The notes: a model not told the origin generated them from the letters alone. 64,000 nucleotides of DNA from Brachynemurus nebulosus (GCA_035578155.1 JAPWDM010000008.1:27242598-27306597), one strand, 5' to 3'; counted from the first letter of the stretch, positions 35,236 to 46,696 are shown. Made by a program: numbers and translations.

Positions 35236-35880
35236 ATATATACTAAAACATACAAAACACACTGTTACCTCGCCATCGTACCGATGCGACACGACCATGC
35301 CAAAAACTTTCAAAGAAATTCAAACGGCATCGGCAGTGCGTTGGTTATATATTTATGTGGGACAAACAGGCAGTAAGCAAGCAGCCTTCTACAGAGATAT
35401 TTAATTAAGGCCGCCGGTTTATAGAACCATCAACAAGCAAGTTTTGTGTGTACCTATTATTATTTTGTAGCGTGTGCTCGCTCGCTCACATGATGATGTA
35501 TTATAGTATGTATGTGTGCCGCCGCCTATGGAAGCTTTGATATAATAAATCAGTTTTCAAGAAAATAAGATAAGAAAAAGGTAATGCGAGGTGAGGTGTG
35601 AAATAAGGCGATGGAACACAACACATCATTTGATGGTGTACCGTGATGGTAAAAAATAAACTGTCATAATTAATCTTTACACTTATGTGCTAGAGGAAGC
35701 AATCTACGGTTAACATCTATCGGTTTTAAACGGTTTAAGTAAATTAAACCAGAGTATGTATAGATGGGGTGGCACGTACTTTCCAACGGAAAGTTCAAAA
35801 AAAATGGTGACGATTCTGTCTTCGTGGTATTTTATCCGAGCTGGTAACATTTGGTAACGTTGCACATCCAGCTCGAGAAG
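35236..35880. other. Non-coding stretch, no recognised feature
   Basis: Moderately less AT-rich, apparently unique DNA. Short open frames at 35122-35313 and 35710-35895 show no motif. Confidence 0.45.
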
Positions 35881-36109
35881 CAGGGCCTGGTGCAAAGTGT
35901 ACTTGTGGGGCCTTGAAACAAATTTTGTACAATAATAACTTTACATGTTACTTTTGCATTTCATAAATTCGTAGTCCAGGGATGGGATGACTTACATGAA
36001 AACGATTTGGCAATTCTGAGTAGATGCTGGATCCCTTACGAATCTATAGTGTGGTTGTTCAATAAAGATATTGGCGTAATAGGCGTTCGATATTTGCAAA
36101 ATTCTTATA

Positions 36110-36323
36110 TGGGTCATTCCAGCCAAATTGGAAATTTTTGTAACGACCGTTACACCCATTAAAATTGGAATATCTAATTTAAATTGAAATATTTTTTACA
36201 CTTATTGTCCATTATGGCCCGATAATTGTAAAAATGTAAAAATTACTTTAATTAAAATGAGATATTCCAATTTTAATAAATGTAACGGTGTTACAAAAAT
36301 TTCAGTTTGGCTGGAATGGCCCA
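36110..36323. mobile_element. Short MITE, 214 bp, about 80-bp inverted arms
   Basis: The ends read TGGGTCATTCCAGCCAAA and, reverse-complemented, TGGGCCATTCCAGCCAAA. Complementarity continues through TTTTTGTAAC, CGTTACA, and TTAAAATTGGAATATCT, so most of the element folds on itself. No clear target duplication was assigned. Confidence 0.7.
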
Positions 36324-36389
36324 TCTGCAAAATTTTAGTTGAAAATAAAGTGTATATTATTAAGTTACGTCATATATGATTTTTACTTT

Positions 36390-36680
36390 TTTTTCGTAGA
36401 TCTTTTGGTACAGAACAGCTGAATATTATTACTTTTGGTATAGAACCACTGTGATCTTACTACTCAGAGCTAAACCTTACTACTTTTGATATAGAACGAC
36501 TGTGATTTTACTGCTTTTAGTAGAAAACTTTTGTAACCTCCATACTAATTTTGGTGTAGAACCGTTATAACCTTACTACCTTTGGTATAAAACTGCTGAG
36601 ATTTTACTACTTTTAGTACAGAACCGCTGTAACCTTACTACTTTTGATACAGAATTGCTATGATTTTACTACTGTTGGAT
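36390..36680. repeat. Minisatellite, unit about 37 bp, seven or more degenerate copies
   Basis: The core TACTACTTTTGGTAYAGAAC followed by CGCTGTGATTT recurs with substitutions every 35-40 bases. No coding is implied. Confidence 0.7.
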
Positions 36681-36731
36681 CCTTGGACCCGGGCCCACAA
36701 GGCCTATGCTTAAATTTGGCCCTGTTATAGC

Positions 36732-37353
36732 GGGTAACTTCAAAAATGTAAGCTTTACCGCATCGATGCAGCATCATGACTTTTCTGATGCGTCTAATAC
36801 TACATGATGCGCTGCTGATGCTCTCTTGAAATTTGATGCACATTAGATATTTTTGAACGGGCTATTGGCATCATTTAGCCTCTGATTTGGCTACAGATAA
36901 GACAGATAATGTAGCATGATAGACTATAGATAATATAGCAATACAGTCCTTGTATAGGTATATTATCTTTGAATTTCAACTTGAATTAACTTGAAATTGA
37001 AAATATTGAAATTATTTGAATAAAACATATTACATACCTATTTTGAGTGCAAGATGTATTCAAATAGTTTAAACAATTTTAATCAAAGGTAAATACATTC
37101 ATCTTTTTTAACAATTTGTTTTTCGGAATTATTACTGTTGGTGTTAATACCTACATAATATGGCTAGTAGTTATAAATCTACATTATACACATGACATGC
37201 ATCTTGCACACGCAACACCAAATTTCTTGATGCATTGTTTTGACGCATCAAATGCAAAAATGAACTTTTGATTTTTCGTTGTGATGCGACTGATGCGTTT
37301 TTGAACTTTTGACTCTGCCTCATGCAAGCAGTGATGCATTTTTGAAGTTAGCC
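36732..37353 (-). mobile_element. Harbinger-like MITE, family D copy 1, 3-bp duplication AGC
   Basis: The 622-bp element begins GGGTAACTTCAAAAATG and ends CATTTTTGAAGTTAGCC. AGC flanks both sides (36729-36731 and 37354-37356). Copies at 52369-52982 (opposite orientation) and 58847-59469 align over the full length and have their own 3-bp duplications. Interior words include repeated GATGC/GCATC. Short open frames inside are shared by drift, not by coding constraint. Confidence 0.85.
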
Positions 37354-37356
37354 AGC

Positions 37357-38449
37357 ATTTCATACCGTAACTAATGAATGAATATTTTTGTAATAATTTT
37401 TTCATCTCAATGAAAATCAATTTTTCAATTTTTTCTTCCACATCACAAAATTATTTCGAAAATTTTAAATAATAAAGTTTTCATATGGTATAAACTTTCA
37501 TAAATATATAGACACATGATATAAAAGTTATTAACAAAAACTGAAAATAATACGTTTTAAACAAAGACTTAGCAATGTTGTATGTAGGAGGTAACAAACG
37601 TGTAGGCAGCAGGTACACTTGAACGACAAAAGCTAATCAAAGGAAAGCAGATAATAATAGAAAATAAAAGGTGATAAACGGGTATATATGTTTTGGACTA
37701 GGGTAGTGGGAGGAGGTGGAAGCGGTGACGCAAGAGGAATACAGGAGGAAAATATAATTGCAAGAAAAGGTTTTCTTCAATGGCGCTCGCTGTGTATGTG
37801 TGCATCAATAGGTAGGTACCTATATAACAGCGTTCTTTACAATTTCAGTAGAGCTTGGGTGGTCGCAGTGGCGGGGGGTTGGGGTAGGGGGTGGAGTACA
37901 GCACGTACACGACGAAATATCAGTTCTACTGTTGTTCATAGGTTGGCTGGTATAGTATTGTCTTGTAACTTGGTTCATTTTTGTTTAATTTTATTGTTAA
38001 AGTAAGTTTTGTTTTGAACCGTGGTACGGCGGTTAAATATCGACTGTTCTCGAAAAGTAATCGAATATATTTAAACTACGTTATAATAATATTGAATAAA
38101 AGATAATAGAAAATGTACGGTAGGAAGCTGTAAGTAGGTATGTATTGGTTCTGAGAAGCCTTTATTCATTCATATCTATTCCTATCTAATATATATACAG
38201 ATCGAATACAAAATACTTATAGAATCATTTTATTTTTATTTCTATAGCAATGTAACCGATAATATGAGTTTCGAATCAAAAGTTTTAAAGTAGAATTTGT
38301 ACATCGACGAATGCACAACGGGTTAAATCAATATTGGGTATGAAATTTTATTTTAAACTAATATTAAGCGCGCATTATATTCTCAGTCGAAGTTCCTCGC
38401 CAAAACACTCGGCGATATTAGCCGAAGTTCAATTAGTGTTACCACATAC
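37357..38449. other. Non-coding stretch with an unassigned 105-codon open frame
   Basis: The plus-strand frame 37688-38005 lies in a patch richer in G (GGGAGGAGGTGGAAG and GGCGGGGGGTTGGGG). The translation has glycine runs but no domain, and no splice or promoter context I can defend. It is probably a by-product of the G-rich patch. Confidence 0.4.
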
Positions 38450-38451
38450 TA

Positions 38452-39378
38452 GGGTGAATGCGGGAGAGATGCCGCACATTTTGAAAACACTTGATAATTC
38501 CTAAAGTATGCATTTAATTGATTTGAAAGGTACACAATAAATGTACACATTGTTCTTTAAAATTATTTATAAACAATTTTAAATTTTGAGTCATAAAGGA
38601 TTCATAATTAACATTTTTGTAGAGCTTACAAAGCGACGTCTTTCCCACACCTATGGGAGAGATGACGCATCAAAGAAGGAGAGTCGCCGCATAGTACATA
38701 TTAAAAGTTTTGCATTTTACACACATCTCCATACATGATGCCATGCCATATGTAACCATTTTTGGCACTTTATAGATCTTAACCAGTCAACTTTTTTTTT
38801 TTTTTTTGTTTCTGAGTACTTTTCAAAATATTCAATACACAGGCAGTCATCATTATTTTCGTTATCTTCACTAATATGAGGGCTCTTCCGGATCTTTTGT
38901 ATTTACGTGGCATAATTTACAGTCCAAAAAGAAAATTGCATAATTAAGGTATAAGTCTATGTTTTTAATATGTAATATAATGCGGCATCTATACCAACTT
39001 TAAATGCGGCATCTCTCCTTTTTGTTGGGATAGATGCCGCTTGTTGCTATAGCAAGTATAGTGCGGAATTCTAACCTAAAATTTTATACAGTACTTTTAA
39101 AATATACCCAAATTAATAACAAAACTCATTTTCATTAAAACAATGAAATATACATTCTGAAATTCTAATGAATTAAATGCTTGATAAAATATTATGTTAA
39201 AAAACTTACTTTTCAATTATAAAAAGTTAGATAATTACTAAACTGATGGACTAATCATAAATGTTACCATATACAGCTTAAATAAGTAACTTCTTTTAAA
39301 CATATAATCCATTAATCGCGCTATCTATCAACCAAAGGACGAACTATGGCTACTGCGGCATCTCTCCCGCACTTACCC
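38452..39378 (-). mobile_element. Pogo/Tigger-like deletion derivative, family A copy 3
   Basis: TA lies at 38450-38451 and 39379-39380. The left end is GGGTGAATGCGGGAGAGA and the right end, reverse-complemented, is GGGTAAGTGCGGGAGAGA. It lacks the extra GACGCGGCATCTCTCCC repeat seen next to the right end in copies 1 and 2. It has a T run at about 38791-38807. Confidence 0.82.
38701..38913 (-). pseudogene. Transposase zinc-binding tail, remnant (copy 3)
   Basis: Same minus-strand remnant as in the other family A copies, starting at the ATG at 38911-38913. The cysteine-rich region is recognisable, but an expanded A run on the coding strand, several small deletions and shifts break it. No catalytic residues are present. 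Confidence 0.5.
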
Positions 39379-39602
39379 TAAAACAATATTTTTCAAACTT
39401 TTCTCACCTTCGTGGAACACTTTTTGGATTTTTGCTAAATTTATTACGTGCACGATTTAAACTAATTCGTGTGATAACAATCATGGATTTTTATATTCGT
39501 TTTTAAGATTTCTTATTAATAATAGATGTCATCTACATCTTTTATTACATTTTATTTTCATAAATTATTTACATTACACTTAAATTACATATATTATAGA
39601 TA

Positions 39603-40192
39603 CACACATCGGCATAATTAGCGGAACATACAAAAAATCTGTAAAAATCAAACAAACCATTTAATTTCACGAAATTATTAATCTTATTTAATTATTTACT
39701 TAAAATTACATGTTCACAAGTCGATATACCTTTATTTTCGGTAGCAAAACAAGTAACCATATAAAATGGCAAATTTTTAGAATCTTATGTTGTCTAAGAA
39801 TCATTTAAGTTAAAGATTATTTAACAAATAGAAAATGAAACACAGCGTTTTAATATCGCGTGGTTTCTCCCGTGCTCTTATCAAAGCTTCCATTCGTTTT
39901 TCTATACTCAGAATGATGTTATCTATAGTTTCCTGGGACAGTCTTTGCCATACTTCAATTACGGCAGTTTGAAGCTCGACCACATTGAGACGAAACGGCA
40001 TTTGAACTCGAAAGTGATAGACTTCTTAAAAAGAATTACATCAATAATAAATAAAAACAATTCTATGGAAAGACAATTGATTCGTTACTTTAATATTATT
40101 TAAAGTAAAAATGAAAAAAAAAAACCGTCAACTTTGTTTAATAAATAGGTTTTTATATTTTTTTTATGTTCCGCTAATTATGCCGGCGTGTG
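39603..40192 (-). mobile_element. Tc1/mariner deletion derivative, 590 bp, TA duplication
   Basis: TA lies at 39601-39602 and 40193-40194. The ends are CACACATCGGCATAATTAGC and, reverse-complemented, CACACGCCGGCATAATTAGC, both continuing GGAACATA. The inverted repeat is about 28 bp with two differences. The element contains a Tc1-like transposase tail on the minus strand. Confidence 0.82.
39810..40001 (-). pseudogene. Tc1-like transposase C-terminal fragment
   Basis: The 63-residue frame includes NVVELQTAVIEVWQRLSQET followed by IDNIILSIEKRMEALIRAR. This matches the family pattern ELQ.A..E.W..[IL][PS]Q.….L..SM..R..A.I.ARG near the end of Tc1-type transposases. After ARG the frame is lost by a one-base change. 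The DDE core and DNA-binding domains are missing, as expected from the 590-bp length of the enclosing element. No first exon or promoter is visible. The call is supported by both motif and position between TA-flanked inverted repeats. Confidence 0.7.
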
Positions 40193-40194
40193 TA

Positions 40195-40379
40195 TGTATA
40201 ACAGTTATAAAAGATGTTTTTACTGGTAGAACTTTTGATAGGGATATCTATGATACAGAAAAACTGTTTAGTTGTAAATACTTTGGTTTAGCTGTAAATA
40301 ACAACATTATTTCGAAAAATTGTCCAGTAAATTGGTCTGCACAGTATACGATTTGACTGCCAATGAACTATATTTTTTA
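40195..40379. other. Short spacer
   Basis: The open frame at 40111-40356 crosses the terminus of the Tc1/mariner element and so is unlikely to be a gene. Confidence 0.45.
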
Positions 40380-40499
40380 GCGAATTTCGAAAACTCGAAA
40401 TTCAGCTATTACAGTAGGTGTCATGACGCAATCTGAGTCCGGGGCTATGGCAGAAATCTGTTTTGAGGTCCCTAGAGTACGAAAATGATATTCACTAAA

Positions 40500-40502
<3 letters not shown>

Positions 40503-40565
<63 letters not shown>
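40503..40565. repeat. (TA)n microsatellite in duplication unit 1
   Basis: Pure TA tract of about 63 bases. Confidence 0.95.
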
Positions 40566-40569
<4 letters not shown>

Positions 40570-41042
40570 GTGTTCCCACGATAACTCTCGAACGAAACGT
40601 CTAACGCTTATGAAATTTTGTGTGCGGACTGGATTCTGAATTGGCTTGGCTAAGTTCGTTAGCCAGACACGTCGGATGCCCAGAAGTAGGTTTTCTGGCC
40701 ATTTTTTATCATTCGATCCTATCATAAGGCAGTTCAGTTTTTACATCGTTGAAAAGGAAAAAAAAAATTATGAAGAAAATATTCTTATAATTTTCTTTCT
40801 ATTTTAAGTATTTTTCGAGAAAATGTAAATTTTCACTTTTATTCTTTCTTTGTTAGTCTAATAAGTAATTTATATTTATATCTCAGTTCTTTATTAAGTA
40901 TAAAAATATTTCACTTTTTTATTAGCGAATTTCGAAAACTCAATTCAGCTATTACAGTAGGTGTCATGACGCAATCTGAGTCCGGGACTATGGCAGAAAT
41001 CTGTTTTGAGGTCCCTAGAGTACGAAAATGATATTCACTAAA

Positions 41043-41045
<3 letters not shown>

Positions 41046-41134
<89 letters not shown>
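41046..41134. repeat. (TA)n microsatellite in duplication unit 2
   Basis: Pure TA tract of about 89 bases, longer than its partner in unit 1. Confidence 0.95.
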
Positions 41135-41137
<3 letters not shown>

Positions 41138-41861
41138 GTGTTCCCACGATAACTCTCGAACGAAACGTCTAACACTTATGAAATTTTGTGTGCGGACTGG
41201 ATTCTGAATTGGCTTGGCTAAGTTCGTTAGCCAGACACGTCGGATGCCCAGAAGTAGGTTTTCTGGCCATTTTTTATCATTCGATCCTATCATAAGGCAG
41301 TTCAATTTTTACATCGTTGAAAAGGAAAAAAAAAATTATGAAGAAAATATTCTTATAATTTTCTTTCTATTTTAAGTATTTTTCGAGAAAATGTAAATTT
41401 TCACTTTTATTCTTTCTTTGTTAGTCTAATAAGTAATTTATATTTATATCTCAGTTCTTTATTAAGTATAAAAATATTTCACTTTTTTATTAAAGAATTT
41501 TGTGAGAACAAGTGAAAACTATTCACATATATGTGATATAACACACATACATGTATAGAGTTTTGTTTCTCATTTATTGCATTATAATTAGCATGGTTCT
41601 ATCCCATGTTAAAAAATGTAAATTAAACAGATTTTCTAAGCTAATGTAATGAAGAATTTTTTTTTTTTTTTATTGAATTTTTAAGTAAACAAGAAATTGA
41701 AGATTATGTTATGATATAAATATTAAATATGAAACAAAACAAACTATGTACAATGTACATATGTATGTACGGAAAAATATTTTGAATCGATTTTGAAAAT
41801 TTTTCCACTAATAATTAATAATGTTAAAAAATTAAACCATTTCAAATGGATTTAAGGTATT

Positions 41862-43314
41862 TTATGTGAGGTCAAGGTTTTCGGGACCTAAAAAGGCCAG
41901 AAATTAATTAACCAATCGATTTTAAAAATTTTTTCACAGTTAGTAAGTTAAAGTATTTGAATTAATTAATTTAATGATGTTCGCAAGAAGCTTACGGACT
42001 GCCATAAATTATATGAGATCCTTAGAACCCTTTTCTTACTGTTAGAGTACTAGACTTGTATGAGTTTCGCCAGGATTTACTGATCCCATAATTGTAAAAA
42101 ATAAACTAAACGACCAATTTTAAAAATTTCTTCACTGTTACAGAGCTAAACTATTTTAGATAGATTTAGAATACATTATGTAAGGTCCGCCAGGGTCCAC
42201 AGGACCCAAAAGTGTCAAAAATAAACTAACTGACCGATTTTGAAAATTTTTTCACTGTTACAGAGCTAAACTATTTTAGATAAATATCGATTACGTTATG
42301 TAAGGTCCGCCTCGGTCCATAGGACCCAAAAGTGTCAAAAATAAACTGCCTGATCGATTTTGAAAATTTTTTCACTGTTACAGAGCTAAACTGTTTTAGA
42401 TAAATATAGATTCCGTTATGTAAGGTCTGCCAGAGTCCATAGGATCCAGAAGTGTCAAAAATAAACTAACTGACCGATTTTGAAAATTTTTTCACTGTTA
42501 CAGAGCTATACTATTTTAGATAAATATAAATTACGTTATGTAAGGTCCACCAAGGTCCATAGAACCCAAAAGTGTCAAAAATAACCTAACTGACCGATTT
42601 TGAAAATTTTTTCACTGTTACAGAGCTAAATTATTTTAGATAAATATAGATTACGTTATGTAAGGTCTGCCAGGGTCCATGGGATCCAAAAGTGTCAAAA
42701 ATAAACCAACCGACCGATTTTGAAAATTTTTTCACTGTTACAGAGCTAAACTATTTTAGATAAATATAGATTACGTTATGTAAGGTCTACCAGGGTCCAT
42801 GGGTCCAAAAGTGTCAAAAATAAACTAACCGACCGATTTTGAAAATTTTTTCACTGTTGGGGAACTAACTATTTTAGATAGACATACATTACGTTATTTA
42901 GGGTCCGCCAGGGTCCATGGGACCCAAAAGTGGTAAAAATAAACTAACCGACCGATTTTGAAAATTTTTTCACTCTTACAGAGCTAAACTATTTTAGATA
43001 AATATAGATTACGTTATGTAAAGTCTGCCAGGGTCCATCGGATCCAAAAGCGTCAAAAATAAACTAGCCGATCGATTTTGAAAATTTTTTCACTGTTGGG
43101 GAGCTGAGCTATTTTAGATACATATAGATTACGTTATGTAAGGTCTGAAGTGTCAGTAGGACCTAAAAGTGTCAAAAATAAAATAACTGACCTATTTTGA
43201 AACCTTTTTACTATTACCAAGGTAAAATATTTTAGATAGGTACAGGTTGTGTTATCTGAGATCCACAACTGTCCTGCGGATGCAAATGCGGCGTAGAATG
43301 CTACACAACGGGTT

Positions 43315-43404
<90 letters not shown>

Positions 43405-43735
43405 CATAAAGTCCGCCTAGAATATACGGTCGAGCTGATTTTTTAATGAGGTCCACCGGGATCTTGCAGATCCGAAAACGCCAGTAATAAGCTATCGAAC
43501 CGATGCTAAAAAATTTCTCACTGCTAGAGAACTAAATTATTTTAGATGGATACAACTATGCTGTACAAAATTCGTTCGGGTTCTTGGGTCCCCAAAAATA
43601 CCAAAACTAATTACCCAACCGATTTTAAAAATTCTTTACTCTTAGAAAGCTAAACTATTTTAAATAGGTATACAGGTCTTAGATGAGATCCGCCAGTGCC
43701 CAAGATTTGGAAATTCGCTATGTTATGCAGATGCT
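41862..43735. repeat. Satellite-like tandem array, 120-bp unit, about 13-15 copies
   Basis: Units contain TGTAAGGTCYGCCAGGGTCC, AAAAGTGTCAAAAATAAACT, GACCGATTTTGAAAATTTTT and TCACTGTTACAGAGCTAAAC in that order. Six consecutive units (starting near 42180, 42300, 42420, 42540, 42660 and 42780) keep an exact 120-base register. Units near both edges of the array are much more diverged, and a TA tract interrupts it at 43320-43402. There is no coding capacity. Confidence 0.92.
43320..43402. repeat. (TA)n microsatellite inside the satellite array
   Basis: Pure TA tract of about 83 bases splitting the diverged right-hand units from the core array. Confidence 0.95.
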
Positions 43736-45341
43736 GCGACAGAGGTATTTTTTTTATTTTTAGGTAAAACGTAAAATATTTAGCTATACCCTATTTCAAA
43801 TACAATTGATCATGAGTGAAAGTTAAAAAATTAAATAGTTCTTATATTCAAAACAAATCAATCTTTTATTCTTTTCTAAAAACAAACTGCAATTTTAAAA
43901 TTTACGTAAGTGCAATAATGAAAGAGATAAAGCCAAGAAAACGGAAATTATCTAAATTCGTAAGTGATGAAGTATGGTTAAATTTAACTGAAATAGACCA
44001 TATCAACAACTAACGCTTTGAAAGTGAATACAATTCATGTTATTGCCGCAAAAAGGCCAAAATGTCAGAAATTATATTCAAACAATAGGTAAATACTATA
44101 TAAACATCTTTCAAATTTAAAAAAAAAAAAAATTGTCGGCAAGTTTTCTATCCTTTTCATACTACTAAAATTCAACAAATCTATGAAAATCAACTTCTTC
44201 TGACAATCTTCTGATATTTTATGGTAAATAGACAATTCTGGTTATCGATTCTGATTCTAATTTCATACCATTTAAACTTGAATTAGATTTGAAGATAAAT
44301 TATTATTATTATTGGTTTTCTGCATTTTCGTAACTGGTTTCGCACGTTCATCATAACCGCGACTCGTTTAATAAAGTTGTATCTATAAAATATAGCCTAT
44401 GGTACTTCAAATTGGTTACGAAATCGCCATAGAAGTACCTACACTCACAAATAATTTACCAACGTACAAAACAGTCTCCATTTAATAAAAACCTATTAAC
44501 ACAATCTTTACTGTTTAACTTATTAGCTTCATTTTATGGTGAGCCAACCTGTATAATATTATATTATATTGTATAATAAAATACTTTAATGTTTATATGT
44601 ACATTTAATAAAGGTATTAAGAGGGTCGGTGGTGTACGGAAGGTTTTTGCTAATCGAAAGGTTAATTACTAAATTTCTCATTAAATATCTAATCTTATTT
44701 TATCCCTGTCAACTTGATAATGTTTGTTTAAAGGCTAAAAATTTTCTTTGCTTTGGTCCTGAAAATAAACTTTTTTTTTTTATATCGCATTAAAGATTGT
44801 ACCAGACGTTATATTTTTATTTTGTTGTTGTTTTATTAGCAACAAATACATTAATACCGCTCTGCTTCATAATTGGATATTATCATACGTGAGTGAGTAA
44901 GTGTGTGTGTGTGTAATATCTACTGCACTTTTTATTTCTATAAATGAAATTTGAACATAATATGTATTAACTAAGAACGTGCTCTTATTACTTGGGCTAT
45001 TTCCTTAGTAGTTTTATATGAAATTAGCTTCTTTTTTTTTTTTACTGCTAATAATAAAGAAGAGACCGGATCTTCTTGCTCAAGATATAATCTAAAAACA
45101 AATTGTAATTGGAATAAGGATTGTAAGTTTAACAACATTTAATAAATAATCGATTTTTTAATTAAAAATTTGAATTATAAAATTTTTATATTTAATCGAA
45201 ATTGGAAATCTTCTAAGGCTGTAGTTGGATAAGAAGGAGGAGATCTGACCCGCTGCGTGTATTATTTCTTATTTATTTTTGTTAGACTGCTATGAGTAAT
45301 GAATGAGTAATGATTTTATCGAGTTTCAATCTTTGAGTGTG
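43736..45341. other. Non-coding stretch, no recognised feature
   Basis: AT-rich DNA. A 65-codon frame at 43816-44013 is lysine-rich with no family resemblance. A short GT run lies near 44900-44913. Confidence 0.45.
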
Positions 45342-45715
45342 TTTCCAAGGAGGGAGTATAAAAACAGCCAATTTCTGCCCAATGAGCGGCAAGTAAAATA
45401 ATGATTTGTATTTAAAGTACTCATTCCACAGAATTCAAAAATATCAATTATAATCATTTTACTTCAAGGGAACATTTTAAAATCTATTACTCAACCACTT
45501 GTGACAATACCCATAATCTACCAATTTCAACTATTTTATTGTTTATATCGCAACGGCATCCGGCCGTATGAGACTCGTTCGGACTTGTTTGTTGCCATAA
45601 AGCATCATTGATACTCTATATCAAAAATCAGATTATTTTATTAGGAGCTCTCTCACTAACTCTATTATAAAATAATATACAGGTGAACTTATCTTATTTG
45701 AATTAATCGTTACTC

Positions 45716-45806
45716 TATATAAACCAATAATTATTGTTACAAACATATTGGATCGTTAATTGTCTAGTGCTAGTTTTCAATTATTTTTGTTATATCAGTT
45801 TATTCT
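45716..45806 (+). promoter_or_regulatory. Possible promoter of the element-encoded frame
   Basis: A TATATAAA box lies at about 45715-45722, and a TATCAGTTT initiator-like word near 45793, about 60 bases ahead of the ATG at 45854. Spacing between box and initiator is longer than the usual 30 bases, so this is tentative. Confidence 0.25.
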
Positions 45807-45853
45807 AGTGATTTTCCGTTTCTTAATATTTTTTATTATATCTAATCGAGAAA

Positions 45854-46213
45854 ATGCCGTTAAAGTGTATCGACTGCATGAAGTCTCTTGAAAAAAGGGC
45901 TCGTAATGAATATCATGAAACCGATGGTGAGTTTCGTTGTTTAAAATGTTACAAAATATTTACTCGTTCATCAAAAAATGTAGTATCAGTGGAGCCACAA
46001 AATCAAAAAGAACTCAACAGTGATCACGTCAATCTTCTTATCGAACGAGCTTCATTTTCTCATAATCAATGTATTTTTAAATGTCTTAATAAAAATAATG
46101 CACTTCAATTACTTACAAAAGAAGAATGTCTTGAGATTTATATAAATACGAATGTGTACGTTAAGTATGGTTCTCGAACTAACATACTTATTACAAACTC
46201 GAGAACCAACTGA
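45854..46213 (+). CDS. Truncated CxxC protein of the long-arm element (119 residues)
   Basis: The frame starts with ATG in an AGAAAATGCC context and runs 119 residues. Residues 5-8 are CIDC and 29-32 are CLKC, a CxxC-x20-CxxC pair likely to bind one zinc ion. Residues 20-75 are polar. A block at about 88-107 (LLTKEECLEIYINTNVYVKY) resembles the region before the helix-turn-helix in some DDE transposases of the ISL2EU/Harbinger type, where a motif like NIYIPxGxRCC occurs; that link is inference. Homology-like sequence stops at YGSR. The last 12 residues come from a small palindrome (GGTTCTCGA…TCGAGAACC) and the stop codon is the first three bases of the right arm. So the protein is probably the N-terminus of a longer transposase cut off by the arm. 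No catalytic residues are present. Confidence 0.5.
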   Translation: MPLKCIDCMKSLEKRARNEYHETDGEFRCLKCYKIFTRSSKNVVSVEPQNQKELNSDHVNLLIERASFSHNQCIFKCLNKNNALQLLTKEECLEIYINTNVYVKYGSRTNILITNSRTN

Positions 46214-46696
46214 GAGAGTTCCTAATAAAATAATCTGATTTTTGATATAGAGTATCAATGATGCTTTATGGCAACAAACAAGTCCGAACGAGTCTCATAC
46301 GGCCGGATGCCGTCGCGATATAAACAATAAAATAGTTGAAATTGGTAGATTATGGGTATTGTCACAAGTGGTTGAGTAATAGTTTTTAAAATGTTCCCTT
46401 GAAGTAAAATGATTATAATTGATATTTTTGAATTCTGTGGAATGAGTACTTTAATTACAAATCATTATTTTACTCGTCGATCATTGGGCAAAAATTGGCT
46501 GTTTTTATACTCCCTCCTTTGGAAATAAAGTTTGATCGGTTTTGTTGAAAAAAATGTAGGTATGTTATAGAGTTCACTGAGATATTTACGTTTGAGGAAA
46601 TATTTTGGAATACTTAGAATGACTAAAGTATTGGAACATTGAGAAAAACAACATTTTTTTTTTTTATCTATAATGTGTTTTTTTTAAACGCCTTAA

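Larger units (their letters stand above)
35881..36724. mobile_element. Possible hAT-like element, ends only weakly supported
   Basis: CAGGGCCTGGTGCAAAG at 35881 and the reverse-complemented end CAGGGCCAAATTTAAG at 36724 share CAGGGCC and an internal CTTGTGGG(G/C)CC. No 8-bp duplication is visible. It would enclose the MITE at 36110-36323 and the minisatellite at 36390-36680. Confidence 0.35.
40380..41492. repeat. Recent tandem duplication, units of 544 and 569 bp
   Basis: Unit 1 (40380-40923) and unit 2 (40924-41492) are almost identical, differing by a few substitutions, a 4-base gap near the start and the length of the TA tract (about 63 against 89 bases). Both carry the same GC-richer block (CCCACGATAACTCTCGAACG through CGTCGGATGCCCAG). 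The reading frames on the minus strand are duplicates of one another and have no domain; they are not called as genes. Confidence 0.9.
45342..46525 (+). mobile_element. Element with long (about 314 bp) inverted arms around one reading frame
   Basis: Bases 45342-45655 and 46211-46525 are reverse complements at high identity; both begin at the outside TTTCCAA(A)GGAGGGAG and end inside GGARCTCTCTCA. Each outer end has a TATAAAAA box pointing inward. The 555 bases between hold a 119-codon frame. Long arms resemble Mutator-like, foldback or similar DNA transposons. No target duplication could be read, so the exact ends and superfamily are open. Confidence 0.75.

Noticed and set aside
37688..38005. 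105-codon plus-strand frame with glycine runs, considered as a host exon
   Set aside because: No domain, no defensible splice sites, and the glycine comes from a G-rich patch.
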